IMG/VR virus record: IMGVR_UViG_3300023202_000336
Coordinates: 116,135 to 180,134 of that record
Direction: 5' to 3' (one strand)
Source: a virus
Length of the DNA stretch: 64,000 nt
The position numbers and the translations under genes were made by a program. Within the stretch, counting starts at the first letter, position 1. Each line of letters starts with the position of its first letter. Positions 16,636-26,691 of the stretch are shown piece by piece. The notes below the pieces were generated by a model, which saw nothing but the letters and a program-made list of their open reading frames with translations, made no database searches and was not told the DNA's origin.

Positions 16636-18102
16636 ATGGCGTATCTCGCGTATATCGGTAGAGCTTTGGCGCTATACCCAGCGAAACTGGGTGAGCTTTT
16701 CGAAGAGCACTGTACGGTAGAAAAAGTAGTTAGCGAAGAGGTATGGAAAACCAGTAGGTCGACCGGTCGACGGTATCGTAAAGTCGAGCGGATAGGCAAA
16801 AAGGTAGAGATGTACTGGTACGCCGAAGACGATGGAAAAGAAGTTTTCTGTGCCTATTCAGGGTACGGTGCTCATATCGAAAAGACGCTAAAGCAACGAA
16901 AGATTCCATACACCACCGAGAACCGTGTCGATCACGGTCTTCCGAAACCAAATCTTGAAGCGATCAGACATATAGAATGGCGGCCACGGCAAAAAGAAGT
17001 CGTGGCCGCCATTCTGGCTTACAACGGGGGTGCTATCGATTGCCCGACGGCGTTCGGTAAAACCTTTATAGTTAAGCAGATCGCAAAAGTTTATCCGGAG
17101 TCCCCTATTATCGTAACTGTTCCGTCCGTGGATATCGCAAATGACATCTACGATGGATTACGTTTCGATATACCGGGGGTGGGAATGGTCGGCGACGGAA
17201 AGAATAAACCAGATAGGGTTACAGTTGCGGTAAGCCAGTCGTTACACAAGTGCGATAGGCACGCGAGTTTGGTTCTTGTAGACGAGTGTCATGCGATTCT
17301 CACGACGAATTTCATAAAGAAGCTTCATAGATTCTATCGGGCAAAGTTCTTCGGATTTACCGCTTCTCCGGAAGGTAGAAGCGACAAGGCAGACAGGTTT
17401 TTAGAGGCTTTATTCGGGGAGGTATTAGTCCGTGTTTCCTATCAAGAGTGCGTAGAGAGCGGAAACGTTGCTCCTATTAAAGTACACGCTTACACCGTAG
17501 AAGACGGGCCTGACGTTTCAGCAATAGAGAATCATACGAAGGCAGATCGCCTCGGTATATGGACGAACCGTACAAGAAACGAATTCATTGCGCGTGTAGT
17601 AAGAAAAGTAGAAAAGGATGTTGGCGACAACGAACAGATTCTGATTATGGTCGATAAGACCGAGCACGCCTATGCTCTTGGGCAGTATCTCGACGACTAC
17701 ACCGTTGTTTCAGCCGAACCCGATCCGAGACGAGTTGCCCAAATGCGACGAAACGGGTCGATGTTACGGGCGCAAAAGATATGTACTAAGAAGTCGCGGG
17801 GATATTATAAACGTATGTTCGAGCTCGGGAGACTCAAAAAGGTTATCGCAACGAAGGTGTGGAAACAGGGAGTCGATTTTCAGGACCTTTCGGTTCTCGT
17901 ACGCGCTGATGCCGTTTCAACTCCGATACAGTCTACACAGATCCCGGGAAGACTTAGTAGACTCGGACGAGAAAAAGAGAAAGATTACGGCATACTTATA
18001 GATTTCTTCGATAAGTTTAGTGGGAATTTGTACGCGCGTTCACTAAATAGATTCAAGGTGTATCGCAGCAAAGGGTGGAGTATCGAGAACAAGACATGTT
18101 AA
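16636..18102 (+). CDS. SF2 DNA helicase (UvsW/RadD-like)
   Basis: ATP-dependent helicase, 488 aa. Motif I is PTAFGKT (Lys142), the DEAH-type box reads DECH (216-219), motif III-like FGFTASPEG follows, and motif VI is GRLSRLGREKEKDYG near the C terminus. The N-terminal 110 residues, with a basic stretch, are unlike the core and resemble the DNA-binding extension of UvsW-type helicases that remodel forks and D-loops. The start is the ATG two bases after the E1-2 stop, with GGAG upstream. The coding sequence contains a perfect 15-bp inverted repeat at 16974-17015. Its stop overlaps the next gene. Confidence 0.87.
   Translation: MAYLAYIGRALALYPAKLGELFEEHCTVEKVVSEEVWKTSRSTGRRYRKVERIGKKVEMYWYAEDDGKEVFCAYSGYGAHIEKTLKQRKIPYTTENRVDHGLPKPNLEAIRHIEWRPRQKEVVAAILAYNGGAIDCPTAFGKTFIVKQIAKVYPESPIIVTVPSVDIANDIYDGLRFDIPGVGMVGDGKNKPDRVTVAVSQSLHKCDRHASLVLVDECHAILTTNFIKKLHRFYRAKFFGFTASPEGRSDKADRFLEALFGEVLVRVSYQECVESGNVAPIKVHAYTVEDGPDVSAIENHTKADRLGIWTNRTRNEFIARVVRKVEKDVGDNEQILIMVDKTEHAYALGQYLDDYTVVSAEPDPRRVAQMRRNGSMLRAQKICTKKSRGYYKRMFELGRLKKVIATKVWKQGVDFQDLSVLVRADAVSTPIQSTQIPGRLSRLGREKEKDYGILIDFFDKFSGNLYARSLNRFKVYRSKGWSIENKTC
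16974..17015 (+). repeat. Perfect 15-bp inverted repeat inside the helicase gene
   Basis: AGAATGGCGGCCACG (16974-16988) is the exact reverse complement of 17001-17015, with a 12-base A/G-rich loop between. As RNA this is a very stable hairpin in the open reading frame between the N-terminal domain and motif I. Confidence 0.85.
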
Positions 18103-18647
18103 CTTTCGATGAGATTATAGATGAGGAGGGGAATCACCGAGTTCCTGATCCAGAGCTCGTAAAGCTTGCAAACGAGATATTAGATGCTTTCAAAGAGATA
18201 GCCCCAGAGATACCGATCCCCCGTAAAAGTAAGATGCAGTTCTATAAAGCTGCTGCGATATGTAAAGAACACGGAATGGCGCCGATCGACTTCGTACGGT
18301 CGCGAGTGCACGATATGAGAACTTCTGGTATGAAGTGGGCAACAGCGATCGCCTGTGATAGATTCGGTACGGTGGAGTCCGACCACAACATATTGTGTAT
18401 CGAAGATATTAGGCACTATAAATCGCAGGTTGACCTTTTCCGCCGGCTCTCAAGTATCTACGGCTCTCAGCTCACAGTAGAGGATCGGTCGAACGCGTTT
18501 ACTCCGCTTTTCCGTTGTATGCTCGCGTATACCTATGGGAACGAGGAGGTTTTTAAGCAGTACAAAGAGGCTGCGAAGGAAGAGTTGAAGATTGTTTCGG
18601 TGGCGAAAGAGATATTTAAGGAGTTAGCGAAGGTGCTTGATGACTAA
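18096..18647 (+). CDS. Hypothetical protein in the replication operon, 183 aa
   Basis: The ATG at 18096 overlaps the helicase stop, and the stop overlaps the DnaB-like gene start (ATGACTAA), so all three are translationally coupled. The protein is mainly helical and charged, with an acidic N terminus (LTFDEIIDEEGN) and a middle segment KAAAICKEHGMAPIDFVRSR. Position directly before the replicative helicase would suit a helicase loader or accessory factor, but no AAA motif or recognisable loader signature is present. Function unknown. Confidence 0.7.
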   Translation: MLTFDEIIDEEGNHRVPDPELVKLANEILDAFKEIAPEIPIPRKSKMQFYKAAAICKEHGMAPIDFVRSRVHDMRTSGMKWATAIACDRFGTVESDHNILCIEDIRHYKSQVDLFRRLSSIYGSQLTVEDRSNAFTPLFRCMLAYTYGNEEVFKQYKEAAKEELKIVSVAKEIFKELAKVLDD

Positions 18648-20073
18648 ATCTTTCACACGACTGCAGTACTGTATTATGCTGTATCATATTATGCAGTCCG
18701 AAACAGTCGCTGACATAGCTCTCGATAGACTCGAGCCTCGGCACATCGTTGAGATGTCGGGAAGGAAGTCTTTTGGACTCGTATTTAAAGTAATTGGAAG
18801 TTATAGAAAGAGATACGATAGTCTTCCAGATCTCGCAGTTATAGTCACGGAAATAAGGAGGTTTGTAAAAGAGCATTTGCATAACGATACTGAGGTAAGA
18901 GATAACATATTAAAAGATGTACGAGCATTTATAGAGATATCGAAGGTAGCTGACGAGCGCAGTGAAGAGATGGCGCGAGATATGATCACCTACATAGTAG
19001 ATGAGTGTATACTTACGCCAGAGCTCCACAATATTCTCGACGAAGCAAAAGAGTCCGAAGTGATAGAAGGCCTTGGTGAGCGCATTACAAACCTCGAGGA
19101 TAGAAAGAGATCGCTAAGTGGCGGACGTTCATTTACCGGTATTTTCGATGACGATGATACCTTCGGGGAGCGTGTACCCACTAATATACCGTGGCTGGAT
19201 TCTCGCTTCGGAGGAGGAAGAGGTCTCGTAAAAGGGTCTACAATTGGAATCATAGCTCCGCAAGGTACAGGTAAAACGTCTCTTGGGATACAGCTCGCAG
19301 TAGGTCAAGCGCTCGCCGGTAGTAGCGCTTTGCTGGTTCTGGCGGAGGAAGGTCTTTCGCGGTCGATGCGGTATAAAATACAGGCGGCAGCGCTCGGATT
19401 CTCGTACACCGAACTAGAAGAGACTAAAGGCGACTTGAACGCAGTACTGAAGAAAAATGATATACCGAAAGAAATTGCTGATAAGAAGATAGAAATGATG
19501 CAGAAGAATTTTAACGTACTTGATTTGGTGGATAAAGAAAATGATCTCGAAGCGATACAAGATGAGTTACAACATCTTATGCGGCAAGACCGGACGCCAG
19601 TTTACACATACGTAGATTGGGCGGGAGTAATCGCAGACAAGATGGTAGGGTCGAAGGTAAAAGGGAGGACCTTTAACACAAAGGAAGAGGCTCTGAAAAC
19701 TATTAGCTATACGCTTTCAAGATATGCTCAGAGAACGGATAGTATCGTAGCAATCAGCCAGCAGATGGCTGGAAGGTTCGCCGCTAGAGGGCCTTTCGCA
19801 ATAAACGACCATTACTGCGCTGCGGATTGTAGAGGCTTTACGGAGCCTATGAAATACGTGTTGGTTATTAACCCTCAAGATAGCCGAACGAGACTTTCCC
19901 TTATGAACGTGGCAAAAGCTCGGGACGATAAAGTCTGTCAGCCGTTTCCTATTCGGCTGAGGGGCGAGATCCCAGTGATAGAAGACGCGAGTAATCAGTT
20001 CTCTATGAAGGGTAAGCGGTTCGTGAGCAAGCGTTCGAGTCTGAGTAAGGATCGGGTGCCGAGCGAGGTGTAA
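18640..20073 (+). CDS. Replicative DNA helicase, DnaB/gp41-like
   Basis: Hexameric RecA-fold helicase that unwinds the fork 5' to 3'. The N-terminal 170 residues are helical (primase-interaction domain in the family). The C-terminal RecA domain has Walker A APQGTGKTS (Lys212), then LLVLAEEGLSR, a Walker-B-like strand ending TYVDWAG, and the DnaB-type segment SIVAISQQMAGR. Length (477 aa) is normal. I start at the ATG at 18640 rather than the TTG before it. The primase gene follows two bases after the stop, giving the usual helicase-primase pairing. Confidence 0.88.
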   Translation: MTKSFTRLQYCIMLYHIMQSETVADIALDRLEPRHIVEMSGRKSFGLVFKVIGSYRKRYDSLPDLAVIVTEIRRFVKEHLHNDTEVRDNILKDVRAFIEISKVADERSEEMARDMITYIVDECILTPELHNILDEAKESEVIEGLGERITNLEDRKRSLSGGRSFTGIFDDDDTFGERVPTNIPWLDSRFGGGRGLVKGSTIGIIAPQGTGKTSLGIQLAVGQALAGSSALLVLAEEGLSRSMRYKIQAAALGFSYTELEETKGDLNAVLKKNDIPKEIADKKIEMMQKNFNVLDLVDKENDLEAIQDELQHLMRQDRTPVYTYVDWAGVIADKMVGSKVKGRTFNTKEEALKTISYTLSRYAQRTDSIVAISQQMAGRFAARGPFAINDHYCAADCRGFTEPMKYVLVINPQDSRTRLSLMNVAKARDDKVCQPFPIRLRGEIPVIEDASNQFSMKGKRFVSKRSSLSKDRVPSEV

Positions 20074-20074
20074 G

Positions 20075-21130
20075 ATGGTATTAAATCCAAGCCTTTACGC
20101 TGCTCTGAAGCATAAATTCGGAGAAGTGTACGTTACTAACGAGAATGAACGGCGGCTAGAATCGAGAGTACCCGGTGAGAGGTTTCCAGAGGTTATAGAG
20201 AGAGGAGAGCACTACAACGTATGCTGTCCGTACTGTGGAGATACGAGAAATAGACTTTCTATTTCGTACAAATGGCTCGATAAGCACCCGTTCAGCGGAA
20301 AGTTGATGACGCATCTTATAAACTGTTACAACGAGTCTTGCGAAGATATCAGGTCTGAAGACTTTTATCTCGACATTATCGAGAAGATGGAGCTTGCGGA
20401 CCTCGGGATGCTCCCCGAAGCCGATAACATTCCGGCCGGAACGCCGAAAGTGCAGCAATATGCTATACCGATGCCTGAAGGCTGCGTTCCTATAGGGTCG
20501 CTTCCAGAAGAGCATGAGGCGATACAATTCATAAAGCATAAGTACAATTTCAACATAAGATTCATAGACAAATTTTATGAAGTGAAATGGTGTGGATATA
20601 CCGATCCAAAATTTAAATGTTCGAAAAATAGAATCATCTTCCCGATACGTAAAGACGGGGAGCTGGTTGCTTGGCAAGGGAGGACTATAGAGGCCGACAA
20701 TAGTATGCGATGGTTCCTACCTCCCGGCTTTGTAAAATGCTTCTATAACGGCGATATGGTAGATCCTATCGAGACGCCAGTCATAACCGAAGGTATTCCA
20801 GCGTCTATCGCTTGTGGTCCTAAGGGGATATGTATATTTGGTAAAAAGCTGAGCCTTATGAGAAGCAAGGAGTTTTCTGATAAATGGACGTCCGCTATAG
20901 TAGCTACCGACCCTGATACGTTCGTGAAAGACCCTAAAAGCGGTAGAATACCTGCGTACGATACGAAGAGTAATCTTGAAAGATTTATAAACGATGTCAG
21001 GCTGATAAGATGGCCGAGTGAGATACTTACTCGAGCGAAAAGGAAGTTAGACGGGGAAGATATTTTCGTCCCGGATCCGGCAGATATCGGGATGAAAGCT
21101 ATGAAACGACTTATAGAAGAAGCGAGATAG
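20075..21130 (+). CDS. DNA primase, Toprim type (DnaG/gp61-like)
   Basis: Makes RNA primers at the fork. The N-terminal zinc finger is CCPYCG (Cys51, Cys54) with C84 and C89. The Toprim catalytic core follows: PVITEGIPASIA carries the conserved glutamate, and IVATDPDTF carries the acidic pair. At 351 aa it is compact, as in phage primases. It is directly downstream of the DnaB-like helicase and three bases upstream of the polymerase gene. There is no helicase fusion. Confidence 0.88.
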   Translation: MVLNPSLYAALKHKFGEVYVTNENERRLESRVPGERFPEVIERGEHYNVCCPYCGDTRNRLSISYKWLDKHPFSGKLMTHLINCYNESCEDIRSEDFYLDIIEKMELADLGMLPEADNIPAGTPKVQQYAIPMPEGCVPIGSLPEEHEAIQFIKHKYNFNIRFIDKFYEVKWCGYTDPKFKCSKNRIIFPIRKDGELVAWQGRTIEADNSMRWFLPPGFVKCFYNGDMVDPIETPVITEGIPASIACGPKGICIFGKKLSLMRSKEFSDKWTSAIVATDPDTFVKDPKSGRIPAYDTKSNLERFINDVRLIRWPSEILTRAKRKLDGEDIFVPDPADIGMKAMKRLIEEAR

Positions 21131-21132
21131 AT

Positions 21133-24100
21133 ATGCCTACAGTAGTAACTTCTTCGACAGTAAACGAAGACCATTTCGATTTTTTCGAAAGGATAAACGA
21201 GGATGAACCTAGCACGCCATACTCGTTGATCTGGAAAGTATGTAACCAGGGGCTGGTCCTCCCGGAAGAGAAGGTAGGAAATGCCTTTCATCTCCCGGCG
21301 TGTAAACTTGATGGACCGCTCAGTCAGAGCTACGTGCCAGAGAGAAGAGAGAGAGAAGAAGCCGTATACAAGTGTCAGAGGCTTGGATGGGGTCATCGGA
21401 AGTATCTTTTAGTTCTTCCATCCCCAGACGATATAGACTTTATGGACCAGATAGCATTACACCCTAAATCACGTGGTGGCGCATTTCTTAGGAATGAGCT
21501 GGAACTCGCTGGGTTTAATCCTACGGAGGTAATCGTTACTCACGTATGTAGATTTCCGCTTCCGCAAGGTATGAAGCGATATCGCTCTAAACATGTGAAA
21601 GCATGCCTTCCGTATCTCCTAGCCGACATATACCATATAAATCCGGACGTTATGATACTATGTGGAAGCGATTCACTGAAAGCATTATACGGTAAGAACG
21701 CGAAGCTTGATACATATAGAGGTAACGTACTCAACTATAAATTCGGAAAAGAGGAGACGGAGATAAAAGTAATTCCTACGGTCAGTCATCTTGCGTTTCT
21801 TGGAGGCTACGCAAATCTCAGCGTGTTCAGAAGCGAGCTTATAAGAGCTCGGAATATAGGTAAATCGATCGACATAGCAAAAGTTGAGGAAGAGGAGAAA
21901 GATTACAGAGTTTGTGATACCATAGAAAGCGTTAAGGAACTGATCGAAGACATCAGGAAAGATAGCCCTAGGCATATAGCTGTCGATACCGAGTTTGGAA
22001 ATGATTATGCGAGAGAAGAATATACGTACACACTATCGATACAGCTTTGTTGGGCTAAGGGAAAAGCTGCGTTTATAAAATTGAGAGACCAGATAAAAAG
22101 GCCTCCTCACGATTTCGTAAAGTTTCACGGTACGCGAAGGAAAGATGGTACGAGAAGAGCAAAGGTAGAGAAAAGGAATACACCTGATCGTGTAGGCGTT
22201 CCTATGTTTTCGAAAGAAGATGAATCGAAAATATGGGAGATGGTACACGGCCTTCTTTCAGACGAGGGCATTAGGCTCGACGGACAGCATTTGAGAGCTG
22301 ACGTTAACCAGTTTTATATCAACGGGTGGCCTCTCGATGAGAAAGTAACAACTGGGTTCGATACGATGCTAGTTCATCATCTTCTTTACGGCGATGAGCA
22401 TCAGGGCCTGGATCATCTCGTCCGTAAGTACGTACCAGAATACGGTGCGTACTGGCAAGAGCTAGAAGAATGGTTAGGCAATAATAGTAGACAGTCTAGG
22501 CTTAGGTTTGGATATCGAGATATACCCCTCGATATACTGATACCTTATGCTTTGAAGGACGCCGATGCTACGTGGGAGATAGCTGAATTCCTCGAGGAGG
22601 AGCTCAGGAAGAATAATAAACTTTGGAAGCTCTACTGGACTCAAAGCGCTCCTACTTCGCTACATCTTATGGATATCGAGCGTAACGGGATATTGATAGA
22701 CGAAGAACAGCGTCAGTTCATCCGTGACACGTACGAACCGATATATAACGATCTTTTGAGTAGATTCCAGGAAGAGAACAACTGGCCTGGGTTTAATCCT
22801 CGCAGCAGATATGACGTGTCAGCGTTCCTCTACAGCGATACTGAATATTCTGATAAGAAAGATGCTCCTCCGGGGGCAAGGGTATTAAGTCTGAAACCTC
22901 TTTATAACACGGATAAGTATCCTAAGAGCTGGGAAGAGATCGAAGAGCGCGGTGAACAGCGGTTCCATAATCCTTCGATTAAATCTACTACGCTAGAGGT
23001 TCTACAGACGGTCTATCCTGACGTTAAAGAGATCAAAGCTATAAGACAGCTGAGCGTCATAGGTAAGTTTCTTACTGCGTATCTAAAGCCGCAGGTGCCG
23101 AACGAGTTCGGAGTTCCAGCCGGTGGGGATGGATTTCATAATAATATATGGAGTGATGGGCGTGTACGTACGCATCTTTCGCAACTGACTCAGACGGGTA
23201 GATATTCATCTAAAGCTGCGAATCTCCAGACGAAGCCAAAGAAACAGGAAGCTGCTGCGTTCGAGGTACTGGTTGACTACTATTTTGGTGTAAGCGTCGA
23301 GGAGTATAATAGACGGATAGAGCCCGATTACGACGGGCCCGATAAGATATCCGAAGAGGAAAGAGTACCTTATATACCTTTCGCATCATGTTTCATAGCT
23401 CCTGAAGACTACTGTCTTATCGAAGCCGACTTCAAAAATGCAGAGATTTTTATATGGGCATACTGCAGCGGTGATAAGGAACTGATACGGGTTGTTGATA
23501 GCGGAAGAGATCTTCATTCGGAAGTAGCTTGCAGATCGTTTAATCTCGATCCGCTCCCGGAGTTGAATAGGGTGCTTAGGACACTCGAGGAATCAGGTGA
23601 TATTGGTCCCTATAAGGAGTGGAATAAAGACTTTAAAGCGAGATTCGAGTCTCAGAGAGTTGCTGCGAAAACTGTTAATTTCGGTGTGATGTACGGGCGA
23701 CGCGCTCCGGCGCTTGCTCGTGAAATTATACGCCAAGGTGTTGATGTATCTATTAGCGACTGTGAAAGCATCATTAACGGTGTTGCGAATAACTTCAAAG
23801 TAGCTTGGAAATGGCTGAATGACAACGCAGAGTTCGCAGTAGAAAACGAATATATCGAGAATGCTTTTGGAAGAAGACGGTACTTTCAAGGAGTTCGGGA
23901 ACTTTCTGAAAGAGACCAGGCCTCTGTAAAAAGAGAGGCGAAAAATAGCCCGATCCAGGGAACTGTCGCAGACCTCCTTGCCCGCGCTGGAATAAATCTT
24001 TATACATTAATGAATAAAACAGACGTCGGAAATAAATTAGATTTCAAAATATTGCTCCCTATCCATGACGCTTTTCTTTTCGAGGTACGGAAGTCTCAGG

Positions 24101-24219
24101 TCAAAGAAATATCGAAAGCGATAAACCTGTGCATGTCAAAGATGAATCCAGTTCCAAATACGGACTACAGACTAAAGCTTGATATAGAGGTAATGGATCA
24201 TAGGTGGAGTGACCACTAG
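21133..24219 (+). CDS. Family A DNA polymerase fused to an N-terminal UDG-like domain
   Basis: Replicative polymerase, 1028 aa, with three parts. (1) About 80-250: a uracil-DNA-glycosylase-superfamily-like domain (YLLVLPSPDD, NPTEVIVTHVCRFPLP, MILCGSDSLKAL, TVSHLAFLGGY). The usual catalytic GEAPG-type motif is replaced, so it may not be active. (2) About 275-500: a DnaQ-type 3'-5' exonuclease starting AVDTEFG (Asp285, Glu287) with a later DADATWE. (3) About 560-1028: PolA palm and fingers, motif A IEADFKNAE (Asp766), motif B KTVNFGVMYG, motif C IHDAF (Asp979). The UDG-polymerase fusion resembles the SPO1-like phage polymerases. It ends the tight replication cluster. Confidence 0.92.
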   Translation: MPTVVTSSTVNEDHFDFFERINEDEPSTPYSLIWKVCNQGLVLPEEKVGNAFHLPACKLDGPLSQSYVPERREREEAVYKCQRLGWGHRKYLLVLPSPDDIDFMDQIALHPKSRGGAFLRNELELAGFNPTEVIVTHVCRFPLPQGMKRYRSKHVKACLPYLLADIYHINPDVMILCGSDSLKALYGKNAKLDTYRGNVLNYKFGKEETEIKVIPTVSHLAFLGGYANLSVFRSELIRARNIGKSIDIAKVEEEEKDYRVCDTIESVKELIEDIRKDSPRHIAVDTEFGNDYAREEYTYTLSIQLCWAKGKAAFIKLRDQIKRPPHDFVKFHGTRRKDGTRRAKVEKRNTPDRVGVPMFSKEDESKIWEMVHGLLSDEGIRLDGQHLRADVNQFYINGWPLDEKVTTGFDTMLVHHLLYGDEHQGLDHLVRKYVPEYGAYWQELEEWLGNNSRQSRLRFGYRDIPLDILIPYALKDADATWEIAEFLEEELRKNNKLWKLYWTQSAPTSLHLMDIERNGILIDEEQRQFIRDTYEPIYNDLLSRFQEENNWPGFNPRSRYDVSAFLYSDTEYSDKKDAPPGARVLSLKPLYNTDKYPKSWEEIEERGEQRFHNPSIKSTTLEVLQTVYPDVKEIKAIRQLSVIGKFLTAYLKPQVPNEFGVPAGGDGFHNNIWSDGRVRTHLSQLTQTGRYSSKAANLQTKPKKQEAAAFEVLVDYYFGVSVEEYNRRIEPDYDGPDKISEEERVPYIPFASCFIAPEDYCLIEADFKNAEIFIWAYCSGDKELIRVVDSGRDLHSEVACRSFNLDPLPELNRVLRTLEESGDIGPYKEWNKDFKARFESQRVAAKTVNFGVMYGRRAPALAREIIRQGVDVSISDCESIINGVANNFKVAWKWLNDNAEFAVENEYIENAFGRRRYFQGVRELSERDQASVKREAKNSPIQGTVADLLARAGINLYTLMNKTDVGNKLDFKILLPIHDAFLFEVRKSQVKEISKAINLCMSKMNPVPNTDYRLKLDIEVMDHRWSDH

Positions 24220-24329
24220 ATATAGTCCGTTTCGGCCAGTAGCCACAATATATAGTAGACGTTTTCACTATGGAACCCTGCGGAGAACCGGCATACTGCC
24301 GTACCCGCTTACATTAAGGACGAACTAAT

Positions 24330-25415
24330 ATGGGATGGAAGCACAAGAAGGATAGCGACGACCAGCGTCAGCGTCGGGAGGACTGGTTTCAGACCTGTCT
24401 CAACCCCGGTACGCTTCAGGCGGCAAAACCTGCCGGGAAGGAAGGCGAGACTGTCATCCGTTTGATACCAGAGTACAAAGATGGCGAACGCCTTCCGATG
24501 GTGATCGCCGATTCCGAAGAAGGACCTGAGTTCAGCAACGGGTTTAACGAATCGATGTCCATCAACGTCGGTCTTGACGAAAAGTTTACCGGCTTCACCC
24601 TGGCGTCTGACCAGGAAGAGGGCACGAAGGACCTGAATAAGGTGTTTAGTGGCCTTTACATCCGGCTGAAAAATCGTCTGAAGAACAACAAGGTTCCCGA
24701 AGATAAGCTCGAGAAGGTGAAGAGCCTGTTCGAGCGCCCCACCCGTGACGGGCGTGAGCTTCCTCCACCTCTTCCGAATTCGTCAGAATGGACACTGGTG
24801 CAGGGAATCGTTTACGTGTTTAACGGGGAACGTCTTCCGAAGCCGAAGGGTAAGCAGTGCATCTTTCTCAATCCGACGACGTCGTCTTCGGTAGGAGAAC
24901 TGCTCGTTAAGGCCCATGAGGACAACGTCGATTTGTTCGATCCGAAGGAGGGCCGCCTGATCATTTTGAAGCCCGAGAGGTCTCGTATCGGAGGGTTCAT
25001 GCTTCTCTCCGCCGAAATGGGGGAGGCTACCTCGATTCCTGAGGATACGTGCAAGAAGCTGTGGACGCCGTGGAGCAAGGTGATCAAGAGGTATACGTAC
25101 GACGAGCATCTTCAGCAGGCTTTCAAGTGTTTCGGACGTGACATCATTCGCATCGCGTTCCCCGACGAGGTTGCGCAGTATGAAGCGCGTCACGAAGGTA
25201 AGGCGTCGACTCCGGAGGCTTCTCCGGAGAGGGTTTCTGAGAAGCCGGAATCGTCGGGAGGTATGGAGATCGATGTTGACGTCGAAGGAGGGCCGCTGGG
25301 GTCGTCTGACGACTCGCCGACTGAGCCGACTTCTGATGATCTCGACGTTAAGTCTCCTGAAGAGATGAAGAGTGAGTATGAGAAGTTGCTCGATATGGAA
25401 GACCTCGAAGATTAG
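24330..25415 (+). CDS. Candidate single-stranded DNA-binding protein (gp32-like)
   Basis: 361 aa with a basic N terminus (GWKHKKDSDDQRQRR), a central strand-rich domain (about 30-275), and a long Ser/Pro/Glu linker leading to a very acidic tail ending EKLLDMEDLED. A basic lead, core and acidic tail is the layout of phage and bacterial SSBs, and the position between polymerase and UvsX-like recombinase matches SSB genes in other phages. The codon use is G+C-rich, suggesting high expression. No direct sequence signature of an OB fold is visible. The 110-base gap upstream contains a small hairpin (CGGCA TAC TGCCG) and probably the promoter. Confidence 0.55.
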   Translation: MGWKHKKDSDDQRQRREDWFQTCLNPGTLQAAKPAGKEGETVIRLIPEYKDGERLPMVIADSEEGPEFSNGFNESMSINVGLDEKFTGFTLASDQEEGTKDLNKVFSGLYIRLKNRLKNNKVPEDKLEKVKSLFERPTRDGRELPPPLPNSSEWTLVQGIVYVFNGERLPKPKGKQCIFLNPTTSSSVGELLVKAHEDNVDLFDPKEGRLIILKPERSRIGGFMLLSAEMGEATSIPEDTCKKLWTPWSKVIKRYTYDEHLQQAFKCFGRDIIRIAFPDEVAQYEARHEGKASTPEASPERVSEKPESSGGMEIDVDVEGGPLGSSDDSPTEPTSDDLDVKSPEEMKSEYEKLLDMEDLED

Positions 25416-25449
25416 ACAGTGAATGCGCGGTCACAATCAGGAGTAGGAT

Positions 25450-26691
25450 ATGAGCGAACATAACGAGCTAGTAGATGATCTGATTTCTGTGATGAACAAG
25501 AGCTCGACGAGCTCGAAGGCTTACCTTCAGGGAGATCATGCCCAACATACATGGGGCGTTGAGATACCGTGGCTTCCGTTCCAGTGGTTGATCGGTGGGT
25601 CAAATGTATTACCAGCCCAGCGATACTTTGGAGTAAGCGGAGAGCCGAAAACATTCAAATCGACTATGATTACGGAAATAGGCAATTGGTTCATAGCGAG
25701 TGGCGGCATTCACGTTCTCATCGATAACGAGAACAAGACGTCGCCGACTATGTTAGATGCGATGACGTGGCATAATGAAACGATCGCATCGAGAAACTCG
25801 CGGATATTCAAGGTAACAACATCAGTATCAGAGTGGCAGACTCAGATGACGAAAGTTATCGAGTTCAATAGATCCAAGGGGGAGCAGGAGAAAGGATCGA
25901 GAATCCCGGTATTCGTTTCGGTAGACTCGCTCGCGGCTCGCGGGACCGAGTCTGCCGACCGGGACCTCCGGAAAGAAGGTGCAGCAGCAGAGCGAGGATA
26001 TCCGATCGGGTCGCTCCAGATTACGAACTATTTCGAGACGCTGAACCTTCTCGGTACGACGGCCTCTATAGGCTTCGTTCAGCACTCGAAAAGGGCTATG
26101 GAGCAGAGCGGCGGGTACGGCGGCCCCGATCTTAAAGAGAAAGGGGCGCAGTCCGCCGCTTTTTCGTCGTCTACTCACATCCGTATTGCAAAGGGTAAGT
26201 CACTGCATGCTGCGAAGCATGACTCGGCGGTCGATCCGAGCATTCCGGTCGAGGGTTACACGTTGTATCTGAAGACGATTAGAGCATGTACCGGGCCCGC
26301 CGATAACCGGGTTCTTCCGGTAGATCTCCTGTGGCAGTACATCAAGGATGAAGAAGGTCGTAAGCGCCAGGCGATGTGGTTTGACTGGCATGGCGCGCTC
26401 GGTCGTATGCTGATTTATATGAAGTACTCGGATAAGTGGCGTCCGAAGTTGTTCAAATCGGAGAAGGATGAGCTGAACGATATCATTCACTTCACCGAGC
26501 CGAATACCAATAGAGTTAACTGCAAGCGGCTTGATCTGAAGGAAGTGAGCTACACTGAGTTTGGAAGAGCTATTTACGACAATATGGACGTTTACGACGA
26601 GCTCATGAAGTTTCTCGGGATCTCTGAGTACCCCGATATCCAGGCTGCTGACATCGACTTTTCTGCAGGCGACCTTCCGAGTAAGAGATGA
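25450..26691 (+). CDS. uvsX: UvsX/RecA-like recombinase
   Basis: Strand-exchange ATPase that coats ssDNA. The Walker A region reads GVSGEPKTFKST (61-72), with Phe where Gly is usual, exactly the variation seen in T4 UvsX (GPSKSFKS). Further motifs: HVLIDNENK, the Walker B strand IPVFVSVDSLAA, and SIGFVQHSK, a DNA-binding-loop region with Gly-rich GGYGGPDLKEKG. Length 413 aa. The gene lies after the SSB candidate and overlaps the next gene by 4 bases (ATGA). Confidence 0.85.
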   Translation: MSEHNELVDDLISVMNKSSTSSKAYLQGDHAQHTWGVEIPWLPFQWLIGGSNVLPAQRYFGVSGEPKTFKSTMITEIGNWFIASGGIHVLIDNENKTSPTMLDAMTWHNETIASRNSRIFKVTTSVSEWQTQMTKVIEFNRSKGEQEKGSRIPVFVSVDSLAARGTESADRDLRKEGAAAERGYPIGSLQITNYFETLNLLGTTASIGFVQHSKRAMEQSGGYGGPDLKEKGAQSAAFSSSTHIRIAKGKSLHAAKHDSAVDPSIPVEGYTLYLKTIRACTGPADNRVLPVDLLWQYIKDEEGRKRQAMWFDWHGALGRMLIYMKYSDKWRPKLFKSEKDELNDIIHFTEPNTNRVNCKRLDLKEVSYTEFGRAIYDNMDVYDELMKFLGISEYPDIQAADIDFSAGDLPSKR

